This document shows positions 9,664 to 21,266 of a stretch of 64,000 nucleotides of DNA, in pieces; positions within the stretch are counted from its first letter, which is position 1; the number at the start of each line of letters is the position of its first letter. A program made the position numbers and the translations under genes. The notes below the pieces were generated by a model. It saw nothing but the letters and a program-made list of their open reading frames with translations. It did not search any database and was not told the origin of the DNA. Origin of the DNA: Gnetum montanum (lineage: Eukaryota > Streptophyta > Gnetopsida > Gnetales > Gnetaceae); the NCBI GenBank assembly GCA_015680685.1, contig MNCI01015796.1, forward strand, positions 874,649 through 938,648, given 5' to 3'.

Positions 9664-11650
9664 CCCAACATAATCCCAATCTCTCGTCAATAGAACCAAG
9701 GATTGAAAGCCTAAAAATGATAATTTTTAACTTAAATGCAAGGTTTGGTGGTCTAAATATGTTCCAACAAGGTCCTATAGTTGACAAAGGTGCTCTATAG
9801 GTTATGTTTAGCTTGTTTTGAGATTCAAAATGAAGACTAAACTAAGCTTGAACTACGACTGCATTAGCCCAACATAGTCCCAGCTTCTCCCAATGTAGTT
9901 TAGGCTAGGGGAGGTTAATGAAGGTTAACATGGTCGACAAAAGTTCTCACAAGGTTTTGGAACTTTTTGATAGAAAATTTAGGCAATTTTAGCAAACTTT
10001 TCATGAAATTTTGAGGCACTATGCTAGGCCTAGAGAGGGACTATGCTAGTCCAACATAGTCCCAATCTTGCCTCAGCATAGCCAAGGCTGTGGTAGTCAA
10101 AAATCATGGAAAATGCATTTTTTAGGGTCATAGAGCCTTGGGCAGTTTTCCTGGGCTTGTTGATAGTATTCCTAGGTCATTTAAGATAATTTTTAAAGAG
10201 TTCTTAAGGGACTACACTAGCCCAAGATAGTCCTCCTCTCCTCCTCAATGTATTCCAACCTAGAGTGACCAAAAGTGATGAAAAATGGCTTGATTTAATA
10301 CTAAACTTGCTAGGACAAGGCTTTAGGGTTGACCAAACATAGTTTTTTAGGTCTTTCATAACAATTTTCCATCAATATTTGGAGGAATATGTTGGCCTCT
10401 AAGAGGGACTACACTAGCCTAGCATAGTCCTCCTCATCTTTCCAATGTAGTCATAATGAAAGATGTTAAAGTATGGATGGAAAGTTGGTTTCATGGTCAT
10501 ATAGGTCTAAACTAGAGTTTCAAGGCTTATCGGTGTCAATTTTCATGGCTTGTGGTGTGTTTTGACAATCTTGATCAGACTACACTAGACCTTGGGAAAG
10601 AACTATGCTAGCCCAATGTAATCTCAACTCCCCATTCATAATAGTCCAAGTTTTACATGGAAAATGTGAAAAATGGTAAGGTTTGACCTAGTTTGGTGTT
10701 TTGTAGTTCTCGGAAATTGATTTGGAGTCCACACATGATGGTTTCTTGGTTTTTGAGTGGACTACATTGGGTAATCACTAGGACTATGCTCACCCAATGT
10801 ACTCCTTCTAATATCTAGCATGGTCCCATGAGGAAACTAGTTTTGTTGATTTCTTTAAGGCTTTTGGTCAATCAACTAGTATTCTGGGGTTACTAGGGAT
10901 CCTATTGAGGTGTGAAGGCTTCCAAAGGCAATTTTGAAAGTGGGTAAGGATATGCATGATGCCTACTAATCCTAGAACCCTAGGACTATGTTGGCCTAGC
11001 ACAGTCCCTAGGTTTCCCCAACATAGTCATGGGGGAAATGGAAAAAGTAACATCACCTATTAGAATCGACCATGTCTTGGGCTTGCAAAATGCTCAAACT
11101 AAGGGTTTGGTTAAATAACATATCGATTCAAGGCCAACTAAGGATTGAATGGACTAGGTAGACTACTTGGAATTGCAAGGCAAGATGTGGTGTTGGAATA
11201 TGCTAGGTAGTAACTAAGACTACGTTGGCCCAACATAGTCCCTCATTTCCCTTAGCATAGTTGATGAGGATGTTTGATTCTTGTCAGATTTGGAGTGCTT
11301 GTGACCAAGTTTTAGTGCCATCAAGGGTTCTGACTAGGGTTTGGCAAGGCTAGATGGTTAGTGTGGAGGCTTCTAGAGGTTGGATAGGCTTTTTGAAGTC
11401 CATCCCATTATGGACTACATTTGCAATAGTTGGAACTACGTTGGCCCAATGTAGTCCTTGGTCCACTTTAGTGTAGCCTTGGTAAAGTGACAGTTTCTTG
11501 CCTAAACTTGGTGTGTATGACCATGTTTCAAGGTTTTTGGGAGTGTAGGATGGAAGTGGGATGGAAGAAGTATTTTTTTCCATGGCTTTAGTTGGACTAC
11601 TATGAGCATAGTCAAGCTAGGAAGTTGACTACTTAGCATAGTCATGTTTG
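9664..11650. repeat. Degenerate ~190-bp tandem array with AGCATAGTCC palindromes
   Basis: Palindrome clusters recur near 9,862, 10,040, 10,208, 10,404, 10,597, 10,780, 10,983, 11,218, 11,430 and 11,590 (spacing 168-235 bp). Each has a near-perfect palindrome such as GACTACGTTGGCCCAACATAGTC, then a third half-site ~25 bp on (for example 'ccaatgtagtc'). Spacer sequence is conserved only loosely. There is no coding signal. The unit length and half-site layout match the sub-repeats of the A/B and C LTRs, so this may be the LTR of a third related element, truncated by B. A stand-alone satellite is the alternative. Confidence 0.75.
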
Positions 11651-13113
11651 TTTTTTGTTCTAATGGGAATGTCTAGTATGGGGCTCACTCAAAAATAGCA
11701 ATTTTTTTAAAAAAAAAGTTTATACAACCCTGCTATAGTCTTATTTTTTATTTTTGATCTCAAGTGAAGTGTAGTTACCAAAACGAAATCAAGGTTTTGA
11801 ATTAGACACCTAGGTTTAAGTAGGAAGACTAGTAGAAACTTACCATAAATTGCATTTTCTTTCAACCTTCTTACTTCTGCACCTTGCTTTGAGATCTCTA
11901 CCATTGTCATTTATTATCTAGTATCCTAACTAGAGTAGTAGCCACTATTTTGGACTACTAGCAGTGTAGTCTACCTATTGGTGGATCTCTGCCAGTGTTG
12001 ATTGCTGCCTACTGACTACTACTAGCATAGTAGTGATAGTTTTTGGACTACTACCAGCATAGTTTAGTTGTTGGTGAGTTTTCTGGTAACATTTCCATTC
12101 CCTACTGACTACTACTAGTGTAGTCCATCCATTGGTGCCTTACTACAGTGTAGCCATTTCAACAACATGGATTTTCTACATTTTCTACTCATTTTTTTGG
12201 CATCAAGACCAACAAAATGGCTCCTATCAGGAATCCTACATTGGAGGAGGTGGGTGTTACAATTGATGGCTAGATTAAGATAGGTTTTACAAGTTTTTGT
12301 GGTTTTTGCGTGAAAAATCAAATAATGTTGTGTATTTTTTTAGTAAGAAAATGACCATATATTTTTAAACACTATTATTATATGTTTGTAGGATTATTTT
12401 TCAGCTTTCCAACGATTATGTTCCCATTTAATTTCGAGTTGTAATGATGAAGTTATGGTCATTTGAGTTGGGTTGTGTAGTTATGGTTCTTTGACATTTT
12501 TCAAATTTCTTGAAAGTTCATGAATTTTTTTTGAAAAAAAAGATAGTGATTTAAAATTTTCTATAGTAATGGATGCATAGGGCTGAATTTAATCTTTCAA
12601 ATGATAGTGGATCACTCTATTTTCAACTCAAACAAATATCTGACAAATTTTTTGCCAACCCTACGTGAAAGGAAATTTCATGTTAATGACTACAGTCAAG
12701 TTAGTTTGGTAATTTTTTCTAAAATAATGGTTAGGATTTTTAATGATTTATTATATAGGGATATATTTTGTTGTCTTAAGATTCCAATGGCTATGGAATC
12801 ATTGAATTTTGTTAAGTAGTTAATTAGTTATGGTCATTTCCATTTGGTTGTGCGAAATTGGGATTACAAGGCTATAATGTATTTACCCCTCTAAAGATGG
12901 GCAACCTTAAGGTTCTAAAATTTTTTTTCTATCAACGTCCCATGGTTTTGAAATAGTTTGAGATATTAGGAAGGGATTAGAAGTTGTTTGGAACAAAATA
13001 AAAAAAAAATCTTATTTTTTGTAAGTGTTTTCCTATAGTCATTTTGGTGCTAAGTGTGAAATCTAGTTAAATGTTGGTTATAGTCTTACGTTGTGTGTTG
13101 AAATATTTTATAG
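11651..13113. other. AT-rich non-coding DNA with scattered TAGTAGTC words
   Basis: Four copies of a tgactactactagcatagt-like word lie at 11,930-12,150; a similar cluster flanks element C at 42,178-42,250. The rest, to 13,113, is AT-rich with frequent short stops. The open frames present match no family I know. Confidence 0.5.
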
Positions 13114-13362
13114 GTGTAGAAATATTCATGGAAGTTGAAAATTTAGTCCTATACTATCACTTTCACATTTTTTAGTCCGTTAACTATCAATTCCATGTTT
13201 TAAATTGTAACCTATCATTGTTATTATTTTAGTTTTAAACACTCATTTTATGTAAGTTGTTTCAAATTTTGTCTAAGTGTTGTTTTCTATGTTTAATGGT
13301 TATATGGCTTTGGTTTTAAGTTTTCATAGTTATAATTATTATGGTTGGATGTTATAGACCCT

Positions 13363-14174
13363 ACTTGAAGTCCATCTAGTGGTGATAGAAATGGTGGAGT
13401 TGTTGTGCTAGATTGACATGTAGACATCAAAATCCTCAAGCCTTGACATAGAGTGAGATCAACATGGGATATGGTTCAGGAAGGGGACCTCAAACTTCCT
13501 AACCTACCTACTTCATAACTATAGTATGATAGTTTGGTCACACTTGATGTTTGAGGCTATGATAATGATCATGGATACCATCTTTCTTGGATCCTCCAGC
13601 TTAATTATGAAATTCATTATGGATAAACCTAATGCTGGTGCAAGTGGGAAGACACATGATGACATGACTACCATGGATCCTCATAAATTATCACAAATTT
13701 GGGAAATGCTTGAATTTAGATACTATAACTTGAATTACAACTTGATTGTTGACCATCATGCCCATACATGTTTCCAAAACCCTCCTAGCATCGTTTATCA
13801 CATAGAGGGGTAAGTAGGGTTTTTATCTTGGTTATTTTCTATTGTTGTGTGTTTAGGTTATAACTATTTATGGTCTACTATTTTACTTTCCTATAGGTTT
13901 ATGATGGATGATCAAGGCCGAATCAAGGCTAACAACCTTTTACTCCTAGCTCACATAGCTCTAGAGGTGTTCCCTAAGAGCTCAAACGTGAGGCTTACAA
14001 TGTTGAAGCAATTACATGGCAACCTTGAAAGTAGTATTAGACATCATCCTAAGGCCTACAAAAGATGCCTAGCAAATGGGAGCATAGATAGCTAGTGGGA
14101 TAGCCCATCTCTTATTAATTTAGACTTGGATCCACAACCCACAGCTCCTAAGATGCCTGAGTCATATAGGTGAA
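13363..14174 (+). pseudogene. Left-arm copy of the accessory (antisense-type) gene, exons 2-3
   Basis: This is homologous to the spliced gene at 31,120-35,603. Exon 2 (~13,363-13,809) contains IVWSHLMFEAMIMIMDTI, where the C gene has IVWSYLSAKTATAITETL. An 87-bp intron follows (13,810 GTAAGT to 13,896 TATAG). Exon 3 begins with GFMMDDQGRIKANNLLLLAH; the C gene has GFYIDGNGLHDDIDALVLAQ after an 86-bp intron at the same site. A donor GTAAGT follows near 14,175, and element D sits in that third intron. There are stops in exon 2 (tag at ~13,373) and late in exon 3. Function unknown. Confidence 0.65.
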
Positions 14175-14226
14175 GTAAGTGTTATTAATTTGTTGATTTT
14201 ATGCTAATGTTTTTCTAGTTATATGA

Positions 14227-14975
14227 TGATGAACCACGCTATCATGTATGCGATATCACGTCCGTGATATCAAATCAACCATGCGATGTCAAATACCCGA
14301 TATCGCGACCCATCTCCTTGCCTATAAATAAGAAGCAGCACCCTTGTTTTCCACATTAGAAGTTAGTCATAGAGTGAATAGATCTTTATTTGAGCATTGT
14401 GTACCTAAGCACACTTTGTGTACGGCAATAAAGAAGAACTTTATGATAAACCTTGTAGCATAAAAAATAGATTAATTAGTTTTAATTATCATTTAATGCT
14501 TTCTTAGTTAATTAATGATTTCTCTCACCTTACAACTCTCTTAGTTAAATACACTCAGTACAACGGCTTCGAGCATGCATGTAGCACTTGGTAACCCAGT
14601 AATGATTAGGGTTTGGTAATCCCAGCAGCATTGCACTGGTTCAGGATGTGTATGACGAGTGGGAATAGATACTGGTGTTAGGAGTAATTAGAACTTAGCT
14701 AATGAATAGTTAAATTATATTAGTACTTAGTTATCTCTCTTCCCCTCCTTACTAGCGCAAGATATAAAACACATAAAAGCCATAAAAATCATATGCCTCA
14801 AGCTTACTTAACCATACAACCGTGACATACAAGTAAGTTTGGGAAGACAATGATTAATCAACCCATTATTGTTCCACAAAGGTGCATAGGCACTTAGTCC
14901 TTGAAATTCGACCAGATCATGCATGAAACGCTCGTATTCATATGGTTGAGCGTAGGAATACCTCGTCGCTCATCA
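14227..14975 (+). repeat. 5' LTR of element D
   Basis: It begins TGATGAACCACG and ends GCTCATCA just before the PBS. The first 60 bases hold repeated CGATATC words, some in inverted pairs. TATAAATA is at 14,323-14,330. Compared with the 3' LTR (805 bp) it lacks ~70 bp after 'gaagttagtc' (near 14,365), a deletion in this copy. Confidence 0.85.
14323..14330 (+). promoter_or_regulatory. LTR TATA box, element D
   Basis: TATAAATA in cctataaataagaa; the 3' LTR has the same box at 23,241-23,248. Confidence 0.6.
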
Positions 14976-14994
14976 TTGGCAACATTTCCGAGGA
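14976..14994 (+). other. Primer-binding site of element D
   Basis: TTGGCAACATTTCCGAGGA directly follows the LTR. It is a diverged form of the TTGGCGCCGTTGCCGGGGA primer site of Athila-type elements (tRNA-Asp primer). The related element E has TTGGCATTGTTGCCGAGGAC at the same place. Confidence 0.75.
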
Positions 14995-15060
14995 CTTAGT
15001 TGATTGTGTGCTAAGTAGAACTTAGGAAATCATTTACATCATTGAAATGAACCATTAGGG

Positions 15061-17741
15061 TTGATTAAGAAAAATATAATAGTACATTACACATTGAACA
15101 AGACACGATGTCTTCTTCTTCGCACAAAAGCACTTCACCACTTAGGACTAACACAAGAAGCAATTAGTGACAAGATACACATGACGTTGATCTACCAATT
15201 CCTCAACAGTTTCGTGTGGTATATATTCATCTCGATGAATATGTACCTAACTTCACCTTTGTTCTCCACTAAGACAAAGAGCTGCGTTGGTATGACTTGG
15301 AAAATAACATAGTGTTACCTCCTGACTGCTCAGTCCCAAGTATGCTTCTTTATGCTCTCACACGAATAGGCATGCAACACTTACATGCAGAGTACATTGC
15401 GCAGGACTATGATTCGAGAGACTACCATCCCATAGAAGTGCAATGTCAAAGGGACTTTCAACAAGAGAGACACCATAAGTCATTGAAGGGAAAAGAGTCC
15501 AAGAATGGCCCCATGTTTTAAGCGAAATTGAGGGTGATGAACCTACCTCAGGTAGTCACACACATAATGATGTTCCTCCATTGACTTTGGCCAAGGGGTT
15601 GTGTATCAAAACCTTAATTCTACTATTCACAACCCAGGTGCTAATACCAATGGACACAAAGTGTTTAAAAGAAGAACAAAGACACATGACAAAGGTGGGC
15701 ATTCCGATCACAATCGCGATCAAGGCAGAGACCACCGAAGAGAAGGTAGTAGACACTGCATGGTGGTGGTTCTCCTTCTTCTTCTCCTTCATCGTCTCCT
15801 TCACCCTCTCCTTCTGTGTCTAGACATAGCCATAGAGAAACAGATCATGAGGATAAGGGTAAACAAAGTGGAAGTCACAGACGAGACAGCCAAGATAGAG
15901 GACGAGGGCACTCTAGGGAATCACGCCATAGAAGAAGGAAGAGTAGGGAGCCATGTAGGCACCATAGATGCTACGAACGAGATAATCATGATGAACCTCT
16001 ACTCGCCACGTGAAGCATGCTAGATATAACTGAGGTTGTGAGAGTTTCAACAAGGCACCAAAAAGATAGTAGGATCAAGAGGTTAGACATGAATAACATC
16101 CCACGATTTGAAGGGGGATATAATGCTGATCCTCAAAATCACTTACAAGAATTTCATGATGACGTGCCTTGCAAAACATAGAAAATGAATGGCAAAAACT
16201 TAAGTTGTTCCCATGAACACTAATAAAAGAAGCTGAAAGCTGGTACCAGTCCTTAGAACCGAAATCCATTTGNCAAATCCAATGATGGAAACAAGGAAGT
16301 CATGAACCCTTAGATGCTACCATGGGCTACTATTATGCACTACTACATCGTTGTCTTGGCCATGATTATTCGTAGTGGGATCAACTACACCATCTCGTAG
16401 ATGGGCTTAGGCATGAAACGAGAAGAACCCTTGGGACTTATGCCCAAGGGAGGTTATTCGAGCTTAGGTTCCATCAAATTCATAGGCTATTGGAGCAAGT
16501 TGCTAAGGAAGAAGGTGAGCTATGAAAAAAAGAGTGTAGAAGAATATAACTGAGATCCTTCCCTCCAAAAGAAGGGAGTAAGATTTTGTAAGGATGAGGA
16601 AGAGTCACCACTCGAAGAGATGGTGAATAGGAAAACCTTGCCTATCCAAAAGTTAGCATCAAAAGTATCAACAAAGGTAGAACAAATGTGGGACTCCCTA
16701 GATAGTAGGTTTCAAATTGTGCTCAAAGTAGTAGAGGAGTCTAGGGAGTGAGGTAGTGACTATGACAAAAGAAAAAAGAGAGAAGAAGAAAATGCACGTA
16801 ACAAGGGTAAGGTTAAAGTTGCTATTATTGAAGAGGTTGTGGACTAAAATACAGATGATGATAGTGGATGTGACATATGTCAATATGACCATCCTAAGGA
16901 ATGTTGCCCTATGATCTCACATCTATAGGAGTCTTGGATGTATGCACTTAATCCATGTTTAAACAAATGGCAAATGTCTCGATGGTTACCTTATCCCCAA
17001 GGTAACCCAAGGTAGTTCCACCAACCTTTAACATATTATCCAAGTGGAACTCCACCACAACCAATGGAGAAACATCAATAGTGGTAGCACCCACAATAAT
17101 GGGGAATGCCACCACCAAGGCAACAATATCCTTACCGATAACCTGACCCATATGGATATTACGTGCAACATCCAATCTTTCCACGTGACTCTGTTGGTTA
17201 CATTACTCCCCAACATCACTACCAAGCTCACAAGTACTATAGGATTCCCTCTCCTAGGGATGATATTCCACAAGTATACCATCCTTCTAATCTGGTCGCA
17301 TCTCTCCCACCAATAGCTCCATTACTACTTGCTCCAGCAATGCAAGGTGAACTCCCTACTCAGCCACAACAACACAATGCCACAAGGGCTGTTAATCCTC
17401 AACCTATTATTGGTTTTGAGAACCATACAAAGAAAAGATCTTTCTTCAGAACCAACAATCCAACCAAGCCTTTGCAACCCCAAGCGGCTAAGTCTTTGGA
17501 CACCTCTATATCAAATAAAGCTTCAGAACCCCCTTCGAACTTAACACCACATTCAACGCATATAGTCATGTTAACACATGACATTACTGATTGGATCAAA
17601 GTTGGACACCTTCCCAGGAAATTCTTTCATCCTAGGAGTTCCCTAATACGTCTACAAATTGCTAGGAATGATCCATGCAAAGCTCTTTTGGATTCAAGTT
17701 CCGATGTGAACTTAATATCCCAAGAAATGTATAAGGCCTAG
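15061..17741 (+). pseudogene. Gag of Athila-like element D (many stops)
   Basis: The N-terminal part (about 15,300-16,013) ends in an Arg/His/Asp-rich stretch. The gag core starts with NNIPRFEGGYNADPQNHL at 16,090-16,145, matched in E by NFPKFSGGYDLDPQHHL. A zinc knuckle CDICQYDHPKECC (C-x2-C-x3-H-x4-C) lies near 16,870 and is matched in E by CDLCLYDHPKGQC. A Pro/Gln/His-rich tail continues to 17,741 and overlaps the start of protease. Several frame changes and stops, and one n at 16,272, break it. Confidence 0.75.
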
Positions 17742-18030
17742 AACCTACCTCCATTAAAAAAGAGCAATGTCTATTTAGAGTTGGCTGACCAGTCCATCAC
17801 TGTTCCCTTGGGATTAGTGGAGAACATTGTTACCACTATTTGTGGATGGTCATATCTAGCTGACTTCTTAGTAATTCAAGTGAACAATAGTAAAGGGGAT
17901 TTCCTAATCATAATGGAAAGGGCATGGCTCAGCACTATTGATGCACGCCTAGGTATCCGCGATATTTCCTTAGAAATATTTAAGGAAAATACTTTTAGAA
18001 AGATTGAGAAGAAGAAGGTTCCATGCATTA
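17640..18030 (+). pseudogene. Aspartic protease of element D
   Basis: LLDSSSDVNLIS replaces the family's LVDTGSxVNLIS active-site loop, so the catalytic D-T/S-G is D-S-S here. A stop (TAG at 17,739) lies after MYKA. The second loop, FLIIMERAWLSTIDARLGI, corresponds to FLIxLGRPWLATxxAxI. It would release mature proteins from the polyprotein; this copy is dead. Confidence 0.75.
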
Positions 18031-18569
18031 CATACAGTGACACAGGGTGTAATTGCATCCAGAGATCATGGGTTGTGCAAAGTCTAACATTTCTTGCATG
18101 CAATTAGTATGCACAAACGATCAATATACAAAGGTTCTTGTATGTAGCAGCCACATGACAAGAAGATACCTAGTGGTTGATAGCTGATCAAGAAATCAGC
18201 TCACTTATATGCATGGAACTCCCTGAGGGTTTGACTTGTGCTTACATAGATAGTATAGATGCATTAGAGCAAGTCCATTGCCAACTTCCAAGTCCTAATT
18301 TAGAAAACATCAATTGGGGGAAGTTGGAAATTCCTAAGAAATTTAAATAAGAGCTGCTAGAGCTAAAATCATTGCCCACCGGTATGGAATACACGTTCCT
18401 TAAGAATGGAAAATCGGTAATCATCAACGTAAGACTTGCTCCCCAATAAAAAGAGAGTCTGCTAAAGGTAATAAACAAATGGTCAAAAGCCTTCATCTAG
18501 TCATATCCGGAATTAACTAGAATAGATTCTAGGATATTCCAGCATAGGATTTACACTAACTCCTCCATG

Positions 18570-19400
18570 AAGCCTCAAAAACAACCACAAAGATGATTGA
18601 ACCCAAAGTTGAAGCAAGTAATAATAGAAGAAATAGAACAGCTTCTGAAGCCTGGGTTCATATACCCCATTGCTGATAGCAAATGGGTTATCCCCTTAGT
18701 AATCGTGCCAAAAAAGGAAGGCAAATGAAGGGTGTGTATCGATTTTAGGCTACTAAATATGGAAACATTCAAGGATCACTTTCCATTGCTATTTTTTGAC
18801 CAAGTCTTAGACACAATCGTAGGGCATCGCTATTATAGTTTTCTAGATGGATATAGTGGATACAACCAAATACAAATAGCCCTAGAAGACCAAGCCAAAA
18901 CTATGTTCACCAGTCCTTAGGGAATGTTTGCATACAAACAAATTTTGTTTGCCTTGTTTAATGCCCCTACCATGTTTCAACGCTTAACTCTAAGCATATT
19001 CCAGAAGTAGATAGAAAATGGTGTGGAAGTCTTTATGGATGACTTCTCCACCTATGAAGCAAGTTTTGATCAAGCCTTGGACCGATTAGAGCAAGTGCTA
19101 AAAAGATGCATAGAAACTAATCTGAGGCTCAACTGGCAAAAAAGCCATTTGATGGTCCAAGAAGGTGTAGTACTTGGGCATAAAATTTCACATGCAGGGA
19201 TAGAGGTAGACCCTAAGAAAATCAAAGTCATCCAAGGAATCACCTATCAGCCGAAAACTATCAAAGACATTCAATCATCCCTTGGACACATTGGCTACTA
19301 TAGGAGATTCATAGAGAACTTTTCGAAGATTGCCAAACCATTGGTAGAGCTAACGAAAAGGACATACCCTTCGAGTGGACTAGGGAATGTGAACTAGCTT
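18570..19400 (+). pseudogene. Reverse transcriptase of element D
   Basis: Visible RT blocks: a 'CIDFRLLNMETFKDHFPLLF' start (family: CVDYRxLNxxTxKDHFPLPF), then DGYSGYNQIQIALEDQAKTM, and the catalytic box VEVFMDDF near 19,025-19,048 (family Y/F-M/V-D-D). GVVLGHKISHAGIEVDPKKI follows, linking to RNase H. Stops include TGA at 18,727, TAG at 18,918 and TAG at 19,009. Domain order and spacing are normal. Confidence 0.85.
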
Positions 19401-19439
19401 TCCAAACTCTGAAATAGAAACTGGTAGAAAAACCCATTC

Positions 19440-19870
19440 TACAAGCTCCTAACTAGTCCAGACCATTCCATGTCATGACTAATGTGTCCAACTATGCCTT
19501 AGGAGCCATACTTACATAGTTAGATGACCAGAAACGTCCCTATTGCATCCACTGTGCAAGTAAAAATATAGCTGGTGCACAACTTAACTACACTACTATA
19601 GAAAAGGAATTAATGATTGCAGTGTTTGTAATAGAAAAATTTAGGCACTATGTATTAGGGTACAAAGTATTCATACACACAGATCATAGTGCAACCTGGT
19701 TCCTCATGAATAAGCCAATGGTAAGACCCCATATTATACAATGGTTAGTAATCCTACAAGAGTTTGATTTAACAATGATGGATTGTAAAGGCATTGAGAA
19801 CATAGTTGCCGATCATTTATCTCAAATGCGCTGGGATAGCAAAGAGGATGAGTATCCCATTTCTGATCAC
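19440..19870 (+). pseudogene. RNase H of element D
   Basis: The sequence includes TNVSNYALGAIL, then KNIAGAQLNYTTIEKELMIA and FIHTDHSATWFLMNK, ending IENIVADHLSQM. These are the standard RT-linked Ty3/gypsy RNase H motifs (SDASxxAxGAxL, YxTTEKELLAxV, TDHxAL, NxVADxLSR). The first catalytic Asp is replaced in 'MTNVSN'. There are in-frame stops near 19,456 and 19,520. Confidence 0.8.
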
Positions 19871-20069
19871 TTCCCTGATGAGTTCCTCTTTGCTAGTGTC
19901 ATGAATGACCAATCACCTACGGAGACGAACTAGTACAGTAACATTCTTACCTGTCTCCTTACCCAAAAAACACCACAAGAACTAGACCTTAAGAAGAAAC
20001 AATAGTTTCTTCACAAAGCCAAGTACTTTATGGAGATCAATGGACAACTTTACAAAGTATGTCCGATGG

Positions 20070-21266
20070 CTTGGTTCAATGGTGTGTTCCTGATAGAGAT
20101 CAACTGAGAGTTCTCCAAGATGCTCATGAGGGCCCTTATGGGGGTCATTATGCTAGGAGATGAATGGCCATCAAGATCCTACTTGAAGGATATTATTAGC
20201 CTACCTCATTTTGGGACACCCATCAATTCGTCCAATCTTGTGAGCGTTGCCAACGTGATGGGGGAATGACTGTTAGAATAGAGGATCCGTAACAATGGAT
20301 TCAACTATTAGAACCCTTCGACATCTGGGAAATTGATTTTTACTAATTTCCAATGGAAAATCTTACATCGTATTTGTCGTAGACTACTTAAAAAAATGGG
20401 TTGAAGCAGCTGCCGTCAAAGATTGCACATCATCTATATCTACACGATTTGTTCAACAACAAGTCATCAACAGGTTTGGTGTGCCGCGTTCACTTATCTT
20501 AGATAATGGTACACACTTTACAGGTGCAACTTTTTGAAAGTTAATGCATTTCTTACGGGTTGAGCACAAATAGACTACACCATACCACCCCTAAGAAAAC
20601 GGTCAAGCTGAGGTCAACAATAGGGAGATTACTAAGATACTGACTAGAACCATTAGCAAGTATAGACGAGATTGGAGCACTAAACTGAGTGATGCTCTTT
20701 GGGCATACCACTCTACATGGAAACTCCCTATAGGCTACTCTACCTACGAGTTAGTGTATGAAAAACTTCCAACGCTCCCTATCCAAATTGAGCTCCGTAC
20801 GCTAGCCATGGCATGTGACATCAACCTTGACCTTGGTCTAGCATAAAAACAAAGGTTGATGACTCTTAACTTGCTAGACAAGAACTGATTAGCTACCCTA
20901 TCATCTAATGAGTTGCACAAGGCATTTAATAAATAATTTCATGACCTAAAAATTAGGAAAGTTAAGTATTAACCCAAAGATAAGGTCCTTTACTGGAACC
21001 CCACACATGTGTCACAATGTACCAAGTTTCAAACACTGTGGGAAGGACCTTACATTATCAATGAAACTTTTCCTTTAGGGGCCATGACCATATATAAACC
21101 TGAGAGCCCAGATAAGATACTATTAGTCAATGTGCAACAAACAAAACCTTTCCATGAGATTAGGATAGCTAGAACATATGCTACCTCTGTAGGTGGGCAA
21201 CCTTGCTCATTATTTCAAATCTCCTCCTTCCAACTCAGTCATGGGGAAGATGGCCATCTCTACTAA
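20070..21266 (+). pseudogene. Integrase of element D
   Basis: The zinc-binding part is recognisable (AHEGPYGGHYARR, then CERCQRDGG). The core has been shifted among frames: EIDFY for the first Asp block, a second block in a different frame near 20,500, and QAEVNN-like coding near 20,605. The C-terminal part is open (21,009-21,266) with FQTLWEGPYIINETFPLGAM and the following VNVQQTKPF, as in Athila and Tat integrases. It is dead because of many stops. Confidence 0.75.

Noticed and set aside
9664-11650. CRISPR-like array (regular repeats with spacers)
   Set aside because: Repeats are degenerate, units are ~190 bp, and the genome is clearly plant nuclear.
15556-15823. Overlapping open frames with cttctt/ccttct runs in the N-terminal gag of D
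   Set aside because: Low-complexity sequence inside the gag region; no separate gene.
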